A stretch of DNA of 6,713 nt, from contig UPXV01000062.1 of assembly GCA_900538465.1 (NCBI GenBank), forward strand, positions 1-6,713, written 5' to 3'. Positions 1 through 6,686 of the stretch are shown piece by piece. Under the pieces are notes generated by a model. It was not told the origin of the DNA. It saw only the letters and a list, made by a program, of their open reading frames with translations, and made no database searches. The stretch's first letter is position 1. Each line of letters begins with the position of its first letter. The position numbers were made by a program, and so were the translations under genes. Source of the DNA: an uncultured Erysipelotrichaceae bacterium. Lineage in GTDB: Bacteria > Bacillota_I > Bacilli_A > Erysipelotrichales > Coprobacillaceae.

Positions 1-172
1 GAGGATTGAGTTCAGGATTCAAGACCTTCAAAGACTGACATTCAATTTCAGCAATGCTTCCAATGATGAGCTTAAGAAGATATACAGAGCCAGGATCCTG
101 ATCATCCCTCAAGGTATACTTAAACAAGACATCATTTTTAAAATCAACAATTCTTTCTTTTTTCTTTCTCAT
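1..172 (-). CDS. PD-(D/E)XK-type transposase/nuclease family protein, N-terminal part (runs off left edge)
   Basis: The first 57 codons of a gene continue past the left edge of the window. The start is the ATG at 172-170, with a strong Shine-Dalgarno (AGGAGG within 180-187) about 7-8 bases upstream. The translation begins MRKKKERIVDFKNDVLFKYT and continues with YLLKLIIGSI at residues 31-40 and IECQSLKVLNPEL at 43-55. From memory this pattern (a phage-like 'DVLFKYTL' start, then 'LLKLII', then 'ECQSLKVLNPE') matches the PD-(D/E)XK nuclease family transposase / Rpn-like proteins that are abundant and multicopy in gut Bacillota. The catalytic D/E-X-K residues would lie further on and cannot be checked. 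Four of its seven Lys codons are AAG and the first 120 bases are about 41% G+C, which may suggest a mobile origin but is weak evidence. The gene lies just behind the exporter operon terminator, and no clear promoter of its own was seen. Confidence 0.72.
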   Translation of the reverse strand, partial: MRKKKERIVDFKNDVLFKYTLRDDQDPGSVYLLKLIIGSIAEIECQSLKVLNPELNP

Positions 173-209
173 AAAAAACCCTCCTACTTCTATATACAAG
201 GGTAGGAGG
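173..209 (-). terminator. Intrinsic terminator of the ABC exporter operon, overlapping the next gene's ribosome binding site
   Basis: Read on the minus strand, CCTCCTAC (209-202) pairs perfectly with GTAGGAGG (187-180) across a 14-base loop. A G and a run of six T (178-173) follow. An A-rich stretch (about 211-229) precedes the hairpin. It lies 35 bases after the exporter stop codon, the expected place for a rho-independent terminator. The 3' arm is also the Shine-Dalgarno of the downstream gene, whose ATG follows the T-run directly. Confidence 0.85.
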
Positions 210-244
210 TCATTTTTCTTTTTTTATTTTTATTTCACATATTT

Positions 245-2038
245 TCACACATTAGATATTTCCATATCTTGAAATTGCGCATTATATAATTGCTTATAAA
301 AACCATCTTGATGAATCAATTCATCATGTGTTCCTTTTTCAATCAGATGCCCATCCTTGATAACCAATATCAAATCAGCATTTCTAATTGTAGATAATCG
401 ATGTGCAATCACAAAACTTGTTCGTCCTTGCATAACGTTGTGCATAGCTTCTTGTAACATCTTTTCCAAACGTGTATCTACTGAAGAAGTAGCTTCATCC
501 AATATCATAATTGGAGGATTTTTTAGAATTGCTCTAGCAATTGTTAAAAGTTGTTTCTCTCCTTGTGAAATATTATTTGCTTCTTCATTCACAATCATAT
601 CATAACCATCAGGTAGAGTTCTGATGAAATGATCAACATTGGCTTGTCTAGCTGCGGCAATAACTTCATCTTTTCTCGCATCCAAACGACCATAACGAAT
701 GTTGTCATAGATACTTCCATGAAATAACCAAGTGTCTTGTAAAACCATTCCAAAAATAGAGCGTAATTGTTCTCTTGGCATATTTCTAATATCTACGCCA
801 TCTATCTTGATACTTCCTGATGTTGTATCATAAAAACGCATTAATAAACTGATTAAAGTTGTTTTCCCTGAACCTGTTGGTCCAACAACTGCAACCATTT
901 GTCCACTTTTAATATCTACATCGATATCATGTAAAACTTCTTCGTCATGATACCCAAAACAAATATGATCTAATTCTACATGACCTTCAATATGATCTAG
1001 AATTTGAGCATTTTCAATCAATGGTTCTTCATCTTCATTTAAAACTTCAAAAATACGATGAGCAGCAGCAAAGGCCGATTGAATTTGAGAAGATAAATTA
1101 CTGACTTGTGATATAGGATCATTAACTTGCCAAATATAACGAACAAAGGCTTGTAATTCCCCTATCAATAATTTTCCTTGCATAGCAAATAAACTTCCTA
1201 AAAAACCAATTGTACCAATAATAATATAAGTCACTAAAGAAATACAAGGAGAAATGATTGATGACATAAATTGAGCTTGAAAAGCATTTTGACATAAATT
1301 TTCATTAATATCTTTAAACTTATCAATTGATTGTTGTTGCTTATTAAAAAGCAGGATTTCATTATAGCCAGTATACATTTCTGTAATAGCTCCATTTAAT
1401 TTCCCTAAAGCATCTTGTTGAGCCTGGAACTTTCGTTGTGAACGTTTGACAATAACTTTCGTTATGAATAAAGCTGCAGGAATAATCAAAAGAACAACAA
1501 AAGTCATGAAAACATTGATATTAAACATCATAATAATGGCTAATATTAACATCAATGTCCCACGAATCATTTCAGTTAATGTTTGTTGTAAAGCGTTAGA
1601 TAATGTATCAACGTCATTTGTAATACGACTTAATATATCACCATATTGATGTGTATCAAAATAACTGACAGGTAATTTTCTAATTTTATCTTGTAAATCA
1701 TTTCTTAAATCATGCATTGCATTTTGAATAGAATTTGTTAAAGTAATTGTCGTCACTGATTGAGATGCAGTCTTTAACAAATATAGTCCTAATAAAACCA
1801 TCATAATTTGCATGACTTTATCAAATTCTACGCCTGCTCCTTCCACTTTATTAGCAATATCCATTGCATTTTTCATCAATAAAGAAGTCATCATTCCTTC
1901 TACCATTGGTGAAACAGATAAAGCAAAACACGTCACAATAACCATAAACATTGCTGTAAAGAAACCCCATTTATAAGGAGAGATAAAAGGGGAAAGCTGT
2001 TTGATTGACGTTTTAAAAGTTTGCCATTTTTTACTCAT
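245..2038 (-). CDS. ABC exporter half-transporter with canonical catalytic site (heterodimer partner 2)
   Basis: This is a 597-aa fused membrane-plus-ATPase subunit of a type IV (ABCB-like) ABC exporter, presumably exporting drugs, lipids or peptides across the cytoplasmic membrane. Hydrophobic membrane segments lie at about 24-44, 74-92, 160-196 (two) and 260-285. The nucleotide-binding domain starts near 350. It has A-loop Tyr363, Walker A GPTGSGKT (386-393), Q-loop Gln434, Walker B MILDE with catalytic Glu515, D-loop SSVD (518-521) and H-loop His546. The signature motif is divergent: ISQGE (490-494) instead of LSGGQ. Its ATP-hydrolysing residues are therefore intact while it contributes a poor signature to the partner's site, as known for BmrD/LmrD/TM288-type subunits. 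The start ATG (2038-2036) has AGGAGG about 9 bases upstream, inside the end of the upstream gene, and overlaps that gene by 8 bases, so the two are translationally coupled. Substrate unknown. Confidence 0.93.
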   Translation of the reverse strand: MSKKWQTFKTSIKQLSPFISPYKWGFFTAMFMVIVTCFALSVSPMVEGMMTSLLMKNAMDIANKVEGAGVEFDKVMQIMMVLLGLYLLKTASQSVTTITLTNSIQNAMHDLRNDLQDKIRKLPVSYFDTHQYGDILSRITNDVDTLSNALQQTLTEMIRGTLMLILAIIMMFNINVFMTFVVLLIIPAALFITKVIVKRSQRKFQAQQDALGKLNGAITEMYTGYNEILLFNKQQQSIDKFKDINENLCQNAFQAQFMSSIISPCISLVTYIIIGTIGFLGSLFAMQGKLLIGELQAFVRYIWQVNDPISQVSNLSSQIQSAFAAAHRIFEVLNEDEEPLIENAQILDHIEGHVELDHICFGYHDEEVLHDIDVDIKSGQMVAVVGPTGSGKTTLISLLMRFYDTTSGSIKIDGVDIRNMPREQLRSIFGMVLQDTWLFHGSIYDNIRYGRLDARKDEVIAAARQANVDHFIRTLPDGYDMIVNEEANNISQGEKQLLTIARAILKNPPIMILDEATSSVDTRLEKMLQEAMHNVMQGRTSFVIAHRLSTIRNADLILVIKDGHLIEKGTHDELIHQDGFYKQLYNAQFQDMEISNV

Positions 2039-3764
2039 AAGCTAACTCCTCCTCACTTAATTGAGATGCTGCAATCTCATGATAGATTGGACAGTTCTTC
2101 AACAATTCATGATGTTTCCCTTGCCCGACAACCTTTCCTTCGTCCAAGACAATAATCTTATCAGCATCCATAATTGTTGAAATACGTTGAGCAACAATCA
2201 AAACAATTGATGTCTTTGTTTCTTGTTTAAGTGCCTTTCTTAAAGTTGCATCCGTCTTAAAATCAAGAGCCGAAAAAGAATCATCAAAAATATAAATTTC
2301 TGGCTTTTTAATTAACGCTCTAGCAATACTTAAACGTTGACGTTGTCCACCTGACACATTTGTTGCACTTTCTGTAATCACTTCATCAAAACCTAAAGGT
2401 TTTTCACAAATAAAATCATAACTTTGAGAAACTTTAGCAGCATGTTCTAATTCTTCTAAAGTTGCATCCTCTTTTCCATATTTCATATTTTCAGCAATTG
2501 TTCCCGTAAACAACATGGCCTTTTGGGGAATAAAACCAATCTTATCTCTTAAAACATTCATCTGATAATCTTTAACATTCATGCCATCAACCAAAACCTC
2601 ACCACAACTCACATCATAAAAGCGAGGAATCAAGTTAATCAATGTACTTTTACCAGAACCTGTACTTCCAATAAAAGCTACCGTTTCTCCCTCATGAGCT
2701 TCAAATGAGATATCTTTTAAAACAGCTTCTTCGCTATCAGGATAAACAAAAGTCACATGATTAAAGACCAATGAATGATGTTCAACTTGTGGATTATCTA
2801 AATTCTTATCATCATGAATGTGACTGTTCGTATTTAAAACTTCTTGAATACGTTTGGCTGAAACAGCAGCACGTGGATACATAATAAAAACACTACAAAA
2901 TAACATCATAGAAAACATAGCATGGAATAAATAATCTTGAAATGCGACTAATTTTCCAACTTGTAAAGTTCCTACATTGATCATTGTACTGGCAACATAG
3001 AAAATCAGTAGAGTTGCAATATTCATCATTAAGTAGAATGTTGGTTGTGTTAATGTCATTAACTTAAAGATTTTCTTTGTATAACTTGTAAACTGATTAT
3101 TTGTTTCATTAAATCTTTCTTGTTCATAATCATCATTATTAAAAGCACGAATAACTTTTAATCCTGAAAGATTTTCACGTGTAATACGATTTAAACGATC
3201 TAATGATGATTGTTGTTTTTGTGATAATGGTTCAGATACTTTCGCAACAATAATAACTCCTAATACAATAATAGGTAAAGTTGCTGCAATGATTAAAGAT
3301 AAATCAAGTGATGTTCTTAATGTCATTACAAAACTAATAATAACCATAACTGGTGTCAATAATGCTGTTCTTAAAATCACATTAATAAACATTTGAATTT
3401 GAAAAGCATCATTGTTTGTACGTGTAATTAATGATGATATTCCAAATTGATTAAATTCATAAGGTGAAAAGGTTTGTACTTTGGTAAAGATTTCATTACG
3501 AATATCTCTTGTAATTGAAGTAGAAATCTTAGCACAACAAAAACCAAGTAAAATCGTTCCTCCAACACCTAATATTGAAATCACAATAGATAAAAACCAC
3601 ATAGAATATAAATAACTTTGATTATGTGTAGAAACCCCATAATCAATCATATTGGCAATAATTGTTGGTAATCCTAATTCAACCAATGCAAAACCAAAAA
3701 CAGATATCATATTCAAAATGAGTAACTTCTTATACTTTTTTAAATACTTCCAGATAAGTAACAT
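2031..3764 (-). CDS. ABC exporter half-transporter with degenerate catalytic site (heterodimer partner 1)
   Basis: This 577-aa ABCB-like half-transporter is the first gene of the exporter operon. The membrane domain spans about 1-300, with hydrophobic segments near 14-40, 53-75, 128-150, 155-175 and 240-262. The ATPase domain has A-loop Tyr341, Walker A GSTGSGKS (366-373), Q-loop Gln414, a canonical signature VSGGQ (470-474), Walker B YIFDD and D-loop SALD (498-501). The catalytic Glu is replaced by Asp495 and the H-loop His by Gln526 (AQR instead of AHR). This is the known pattern of the degenerate-site subunit in heterodimeric exporters (TM287, BmrC, LmrC), so it should need the downstream partner. 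The ATG at 3764 is chosen because GGAGGG (3771-3776) lies 6 bases upstream. An in-frame ATG at 3800 would overlap the -10 element and lie upstream of the expected transcription start. The gene overlaps the next by 8 bases. Confidence 0.93.
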   Translation of the reverse strand: MLLIWKYLKKYKKLLILNMISVFGFALVELGLPTIIANMIDYGVSTHNQSYLYSMWFLSIVISILGVGGTILLGFCCAKISTSITRDIRNEIFTKVQTFSPYEFNQFGISSLITRTNNDAFQIQMFINVILRTALLTPVMVIISFVMTLRTSLDLSLIIAATLPIIVLGVIIVAKVSEPLSQKQQSSLDRLNRITRENLSGLKVIRAFNNDDYEQERFNETNNQFTSYTKKIFKLMTLTQPTFYLMMNIATLLIFYVASTMINVGTLQVGKLVAFQDYLFHAMFSMMLFCSVFIMYPRAAVSAKRIQEVLNTNSHIHDDKNLDNPQVEHHSLVFNHVTFVYPDSEEAVLKDISFEAHEGETVAFIGSTGSGKSTLINLIPRFYDVSCGEVLVDGMNVKDYQMNVLRDKIGFIPQKAMLFTGTIAENMKYGKEDATLEELEHAAKVSQSYDFICEKPLGFDEVITESATNVSGGQRQRLSIARALIKKPEIYIFDDSFSALDFKTDATLRKALKQETKTSIVLIVAQRISTIMDADKIIVLDEGKVVGQGKHHELLKNCPIYHEIAASQLSEEELAYE

Positions 3765-3795
3765 AGCTAGCCCTCCTTTTTCGTATAATACATAT

Positions 3796-3826
3796 ATCAT
3801 ATACTATAGGGTAAGCCTATAGTCAA
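3796..3826 (-). promoter_or_regulatory. Promoter of the ABC exporter operon with MerR-type 19-bp spacer and operator palindrome
   Basis: On the minus strand, a -35 TTGACT (3826-3821) and a -10 TATGAT (3801-3796) are separated by 19 bp. The spacer holds a perfect inverted repeat, arms ACTATAGG (3803-3810) and CCTATAGT (3816-3823) separated by 5 bp, centred at 3813. An over-long 19-bp spacer with a dyad sitting slightly toward the -35 is the layout of MerR-family activated promoters such as PmerT. Transcription would start near 3789, giving a short leader of about 25 bases before the ATG at 3764. A TATATG -10 with 17-bp spacing is an alternative reading; the palindrome would then be an ordinary repressor operator. 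Confidence 0.7.
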
Positions 3827-3840
3827 TAAAAAGTCATTTA

Positions 3841-3877
3841 TTTTTAAAAATAGAAAAAGTCCCAAAGGACTTTTCTA
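3841..3877 (-). terminator. Intrinsic terminator of the GNAT-thrS unit
   Basis: On the minus strand, AAAAGTCC (3874-3867) pairs with GGACTTTT (3862-3855) around a 4-base loop, followed by a T-rich tail (TCTATTTTT). Pairing can extend through TAGA/TCTA with one bulge, so the thrS stop codon TAG (3877-3875) lies at the base of the stem. It separates thrS from the exporter promoter about 15 bases further on. Confidence 0.75.
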
Positions 3878-5608
3878 TCTTGCTTTTTCTTCAATTTGTT
3901 TTAAAACCATATTCACAAATTCATCTAATGATACAGTTGTTTGTTTTTGTTCACCATATTGACGATAAGTCACAGTTCTTTCATCTCTTTCCTTATCACC
4001 TAAAACCAATTGATAAGGAACTTTTTTCATTTGTGCCTCTCTAATACGATATCCTAATTTTTCTTCACGATCATCTAATTCCACACGAATTCCTTTATTT
4101 TCTAATAATTTAAAGACTTCTTTTGAATATTCTAAGTGATATTCATTTTTAACTGGAATAACTTTCACTTGAGTTGGCGCTAACCATAATGGGAAAGCAC
4201 CAGCAAAGTGTTCAATTAAGATACCAATAAATCTTTCAATAGAACCAAAGATAACTCTGTGTAACATAACTGGTCTCACTTTATCACCATTATGATCAAC
4301 ATAAGTTAAATCGAATCTTTCTGGTAAGTTCATATCAAGTTGGATTGTTCCACATTGCCAAACTCTACCTAATGAATCCTTAACATGGAAGTCTAATTTA
4401 GGACCATAGAATGCCCCATCCCCTGGATTGATTTTATAATCTTTTCCAGCGGCTTTACATGCAGCCGCTAAAGCAGCTTCACTCTTTTCCCAAATTTCAA
4501 TTTCACCAATATATTTTTCTTCTGGACGTGTTGATAATTCAATTTCATAAGGTAATCCAAGATTTGAATATACACGATCAATAAAGGCAATTAATCTCAC
4601 AACTTCGCTTTCAATTTGATCTGGTGTCATAAAGATATGCGCATCATCTTGAGTAAAAGTACGAACTCTAAATAAACCATTTAAAGCTCCACTCGCTTCA
4701 TGTCTATGCACTTGTCCAAGTTCACCCATACGAAGTGGTAAATCTTTATAAGAATGTAATCCATTTTTATAAACTAGCATTGATCCAGGGCAGTTCATTG
4801 GCTTAATCGCAAATTCACGATCATCGACATAGCTTGTATACATATTTTCTTTATAGTTATACCAGTGTCCTGAAACTTCCCATAATTCTTTAGACATCAT
4901 AATTGGTGTTTTGATAAATTCATAACCTTCTTTAGCATGTTCTTCATACCAATATTGTTCAAGTGTATTTCTCAGTAACATCCCATGTGGTAAGAAGAAT
5001 GGCATACCAGGAGCATATTCACTCATCATAAATAAATCTAATTCTCTACCTAATTTCTTATGATCTCTTTTTTTAGCTTCTTCTAAGAAATCCAAATGTT
5101 CTTGTAATTCTTCAGGAGTTGGGAAACAAACACCATAGATTCTTTGTAAAACTTTATTATTTTTATCACCTTTCCAATAAGCACCAGAATGTTTTAATAA
5201 TTTAAAGTTTTTACATAATTTTACTGTTTCAACGTGTGGTCCACGGCATAAATCTACGAAATCTCCTTGACGATAACAAGTAATATTTCCATCTTCCAAT
5301 CCACCAATTAAATCAATCTTATAAGGATCGTCTTTAAACATTTCTAAAGCTTCATCTTTAGAAATTTCTTCTCTAATAATTCTTTTTCCATCTTTGCAGA
5401 TTTTTTTCATTTCTTTTTCAATCTTAGGTAAATCTTCATCAGTAATCACTTGATCACCTAAATCAATATCATAATAAAATCCTTCACTGACAACTGGTCC
5501 TACCCAAAATTTAGCATTTGGATACAAATGTTTTACTGCTTGTGCCATCACATGCGCACAAGAATGGTTTAAAGTATTTAAAGCTTCTTCATTTTTAAAA
5601 TCTCTCAT
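3875..5608 (-). CDS. thrS: Threonine--tRNA ligase (ThrRS), short form without TGS domain
   Basis: The product charges tRNA-Thr with threonine in the cytoplasm. This 577-aa protein begins directly with the editing (N2) domain: HSCAH at 15-19 is the HxxxH motif, with Cys121 and His125 in CRGPH completing the editing pocket. The class II catalytic core follows, with the three zinc ligands Cys273 (MNCPG), His324 (DDAHIF) and His450 (MLHR), motif 2 around 299-320 and motif 3 near RFIG with Arg459. The anticodon-binding domain covers about 478-577. E. coli ThrRS is about 642 aa; the difference is the missing N-terminal TGS (N1) domain, as also in Mollicutes and yeast mitochondrial forms. The ATG at 5608 is preferred over an in-frame one at 5629 because GGAGGAG lies upstream at about 5617-5623 and because it forms an ATGA overlap with the acetyltransferase stop. 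Expression should depend on the T-box upstream of that gene. Confidence 0.97.
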   Translation of the reverse strand: MRDFKNEEALNTLNHSCAHVMAQAVKHLYPNAKFWVGPVVSEGFYYDIDLGDQVITDEDLPKIEKEMKKICKDGKRIIREEISKDEALEMFKDDPYKIDLIGGLEDGNITCYRQGDFVDLCRGPHVETVKLCKNFKLLKHSGAYWKGDKNNKVLQRIYGVCFPTPEELQEHLDFLEEAKKRDHKKLGRELDLFMMSEYAPGMPFFLPHGMLLRNTLEQYWYEEHAKEGYEFIKTPIMMSKELWEVSGHWYNYKENMYTSYVDDREFAIKPMNCPGSMLVYKNGLHSYKDLPLRMGELGQVHRHEASGALNGLFRVRTFTQDDAHIFMTPDQIESEVVRLIAFIDRVYSNLGLPYEIELSTRPEEKYIGEIEIWEKSEAALAAACKAAGKDYKINPGDGAFYGPKLDFHVKDSLGRVWQCGTIQLDMNLPERFDLTYVDHNGDKVRPVMLHRVIFGSIERFIGILIEHFAGAFPLWLAPTQVKVIPVKNEYHLEYSKEVFKLLENKGIRVELDDREEKLGYRIREAQMKKVPYQLVLGDKERDERTVTYRQYGEQKQTTVSLDEFVNMVLKQIEEKAR

Positions 5609-6135
5609 TTTTCTTCTCCTCCAATCCAATATCTTAAAGTAACATTTCCTTCATGACTATATTTATTTTCAAAAATACCACCACATTTTTCTATGGTTTT
5701 CTTTGAAGCCATATTGTCTTCATCACAGGTGACAAGGACAGGCCATATTTCCCATTGTTTACAAAACTTCAACGCTTCCTGTAACATCTGAGTCGCAAAG
5801 CCCTGTCTACGATATTTAGGGGCAATGCTGTAACCAATATGTCCACCAATATTTTTTAAATAATCATTTAAACAATGACGAATATTGATGCTTCCAACGA
5901 TTTCATCATCTAACATATAAAGAAAAGTTGTTCCAGGAACGAGACCTTCATCCATATGAATGCCTAAATGCATTTGTTTTTCTTTTTGAATCCAACTCAT
6001 AAAATCATTCTCATAACTTTCATAGAATCCTACACCATTTAATCCTTCATGATCATGATTTCTTAATTCCTTAACAAACGTCTCCATCGCCTGTTGATGA
6101 CAATAATCTGGAAAAACAAGTTTTGCATCATGCAT
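5605..6135 (-). CDS. GNAT family N-acetyltransferase (COG3981-like) in the T-box thrS operon
   Basis: This 176-aa single-domain protein should transfer an acetyl group from acetyl-CoA to an unknown amine. The GNAT core is visible: strands FLYMLDDEIVGSINIR (71-86) and GGHIGYSIAP (97-106), the acetyl-CoA pyrophosphate-binding loop RRQGFA (109-114, fitting Q/RxxGxG/A), helix 115-126, and the C-terminal DEDNMASKKTIEKCGG (138-153) typical of these enzymes. There is no signal peptide or membrane segment, so it is cytoplasmic. The ATG at 6135 is chosen because AGGAGG (6148-6143) sits 7 bases upstream. Longer in-frame starts up to 6198 fall inside the T-box terminator and have no Shine-Dalgarno. Its stop TGA overlaps the thrS ATG by 4 bases, implying coupled translation. 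As first gene behind the T-box it should be induced by uncharged tRNA-Thr. The resemblance to COG3981 'predicted acetyltransferase' is from memory; the substrate cannot be told. Confidence 0.88.
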   Translation of the reverse strand: MHDAKLVFPDYCHQQAMETFVKELRNHDHEGLNGVGFYESYENDFMSWIQKEKQMHLGIHMDEGLVPGTTFLYMLDDEIVGSINIRHCLNDYLKNIGGHIGYSIAPKYRRQGFATQMLQEALKFCKQWEIWPVLVTCDEDNMASKKTIEKCGGIFENKYSHEGNVTLRYWIGGEEK

Positions 6136-6155
6136 AGACCATCCTCCTCTCATAT

Positions 6156-6188
6156 AAAAAAGAGACTTCATCCAAAGGACGAAATCTC
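6156..6188 (-). terminator. T-box intrinsic terminator (attenuator) of the thrS leader
   Basis: On the minus strand, 12 bp pair without mismatch (6188-6177 with 6173-6162, two G-U wobbles in RNA) around a 3-base loop, then a run of six T (6161-6156). The 5' arm shares bases with the antiterminator, so the two structures exclude each other. Uncharged tRNA-Thr would favour read-through into the acetyltransferase gene, which starts 20 bases after the T-run. Confidence 0.92.
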
Positions 6189-6367
6189 GTGGTACCACCT
6201 TTATTCGTTATCAATTTGATAACCTCATTCACCTTAACGCAGTTTCACGACAATCTCTTTCGAGTGTAGCTATTAGGGAGTACCTTTATAAGTCTTGAGA
6301 AACTTTCACCAACCGTTTCCTCTCTAAACAATATTCTTATAAAAACATGTCCTAAGTCTTTGCTTGT
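6156..6367 (-). ncRNA. T-box leader (threonine-responsive riboswitch) controlling GNAT and thrS
   Basis: This 5' leader senses the ratio of uncharged to charged tRNA. Seen on the minus strand: TTAGG (about 6354-6350) can pair with CCTAA, and TTTATAAG with CTTATAAA, forming stem I. Between the 3' strands of these helices lies GGTACTC, putting the Thr codon ACU (6281-6279) in the specifier position, although the next base is C rather than the usual purine. The conserved AGAGAG and an apical GAAAC/GTTTC hairpin follow the pattern of the family. A stem III-like hairpin is at 6223-6207. The T-box core AAAGGTGGTACCACG (6202-6188) can form the antiterminator through AAAGG/CCTTT and ACGA/TCGT. Its UGGU bulge would pair with an ACCA tRNA end. 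The competing terminator occupies 6188-6156. The 5' end is estimated from the promoter. Confidence 0.93.
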
Positions 6368-6373
6368 AGTCTT

Positions 6374-6401
6374 ATTTTACAACAATATACTATTTTGTCA
6401 A
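6374..6401 (-). promoter_or_regulatory. Sigma-A-type promoter of the T-box/GNAT/thrS unit
   Basis: A perfect -35 TTGACA (6401-6396) and a 5/6 -10 TAAAAT (6379-6374) have a 16-bp spacer, predicting a start near 6367, just ahead of the T-box leader. The -35 box lies within the last codons of the upstream membrane-protein remnant (Leu-Thr-Lys-stop). Confidence 0.8.
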
Positions 6402-6686
6402 GTCATCTGCTGATTTTGTATACATATCTGATAAACGCAAATTCTTATTTTCATAATATTCAACAATTTCACCAATTCCATAGATAATAGCTGCAAACAA
6501 AAAAGCAATAAAACAAGCCCATACCATCATCATCATAGATTGAACGCCCATCAATTCTCCAGTATTTAAGTAAGAAGTATTGACAGCAATATAATTAGCT
6601 TCTCTTAAGATATAACCAAAGAGAAAAATATATGCGCAGACTTTAATAAGTTTAGAAACTGGTACTATGTCAAGATTTCGGACAAC
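6390..6686 (-). pseudogene. 5'-truncated small membrane protein gene remnant (unrecognised family)
   Basis: An open frame of 98 codons ends at TAG (6392-6390). In the same frame it is closed upstream by TAG at 6689-6687, and it has no ATG, GTG or TTG before the middle of the reading frame. The translation contains two hydrophobic segments, around SKLIKVCAYIFLFGYI (residues 11-26) and MVWACFIAFLFAAIIYGIG (54-72). A charged, soluble tail follows (EYYENKNLRLSDMYTKSADD). It reads like the C-terminal part of a two-helix membrane protein whose start was lost, possibly to an insertion with its edge near 6668. A shorter intact reading starts at ATG 6551 (53 aa, one membrane helix) with GGAG 5 bases upstream, so a real small membrane protein is not excluded. 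The family is not recognised. The thrS T-box promoter overlaps its 3' end. Confidence 0.5.

Noticed and set aside
180..209. The 8-bp inverted repeat read as a repressor operator
   Set aside because: It is followed on the minus strand by a T-run and sits 35 bases after an operon's last stop codon, which fits a terminator better; no clear promoter was seen around it.
357..605. Plus-strand open frame of 82 codons opposite the exporter ATPase domain
   Set aside because: It lies entirely antisense to conserved motifs (Walker B, signature) of the minus-strand gene, has no ribosome binding site and no recognisable protein features; it is a shadow frame.
1446..1649. Plus-strand open frame of 67 codons opposite the exporter membrane domain
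   Set aside because: It is antisense to a well-supported gene. The Ile/Asn-rich composition is what the reverse of AT-rich membrane codons gives, and no start signal is visible.
2031..3764. Asp-for-Glu and Gln-for-His changes as signs of a dead ABC gene
   Set aside because: The frame is intact, the signature is perfect and the partner subunit carries the complementary defects, which is the normal state of heterodimeric exporters rather than decay.
3765..3800. Twelve-residue N-terminal extension of the first exporter subunit (ATG at 3800)
   Set aside because: It overlaps the -10 element, precedes the predicted transcription start and lacks a Shine-Dalgarno, while the ATG at 3764 has an ideal one.
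5609..5629. Seven-residue extension of ThrRS (ATG at 5629)
   Set aside because: It would translate through the Shine-Dalgarno of the ATG at 5608 and has no good ribosome binding site of its own; the 4-base overlap at 5608 is more natural.
6136..6198. Longer start (ATG at 6198) for the acetyltransferase
   Set aside because: These codons coincide with the T-box antiterminator and terminator; the Shine-Dalgarno at 6143-6148 points to ATG 6135.
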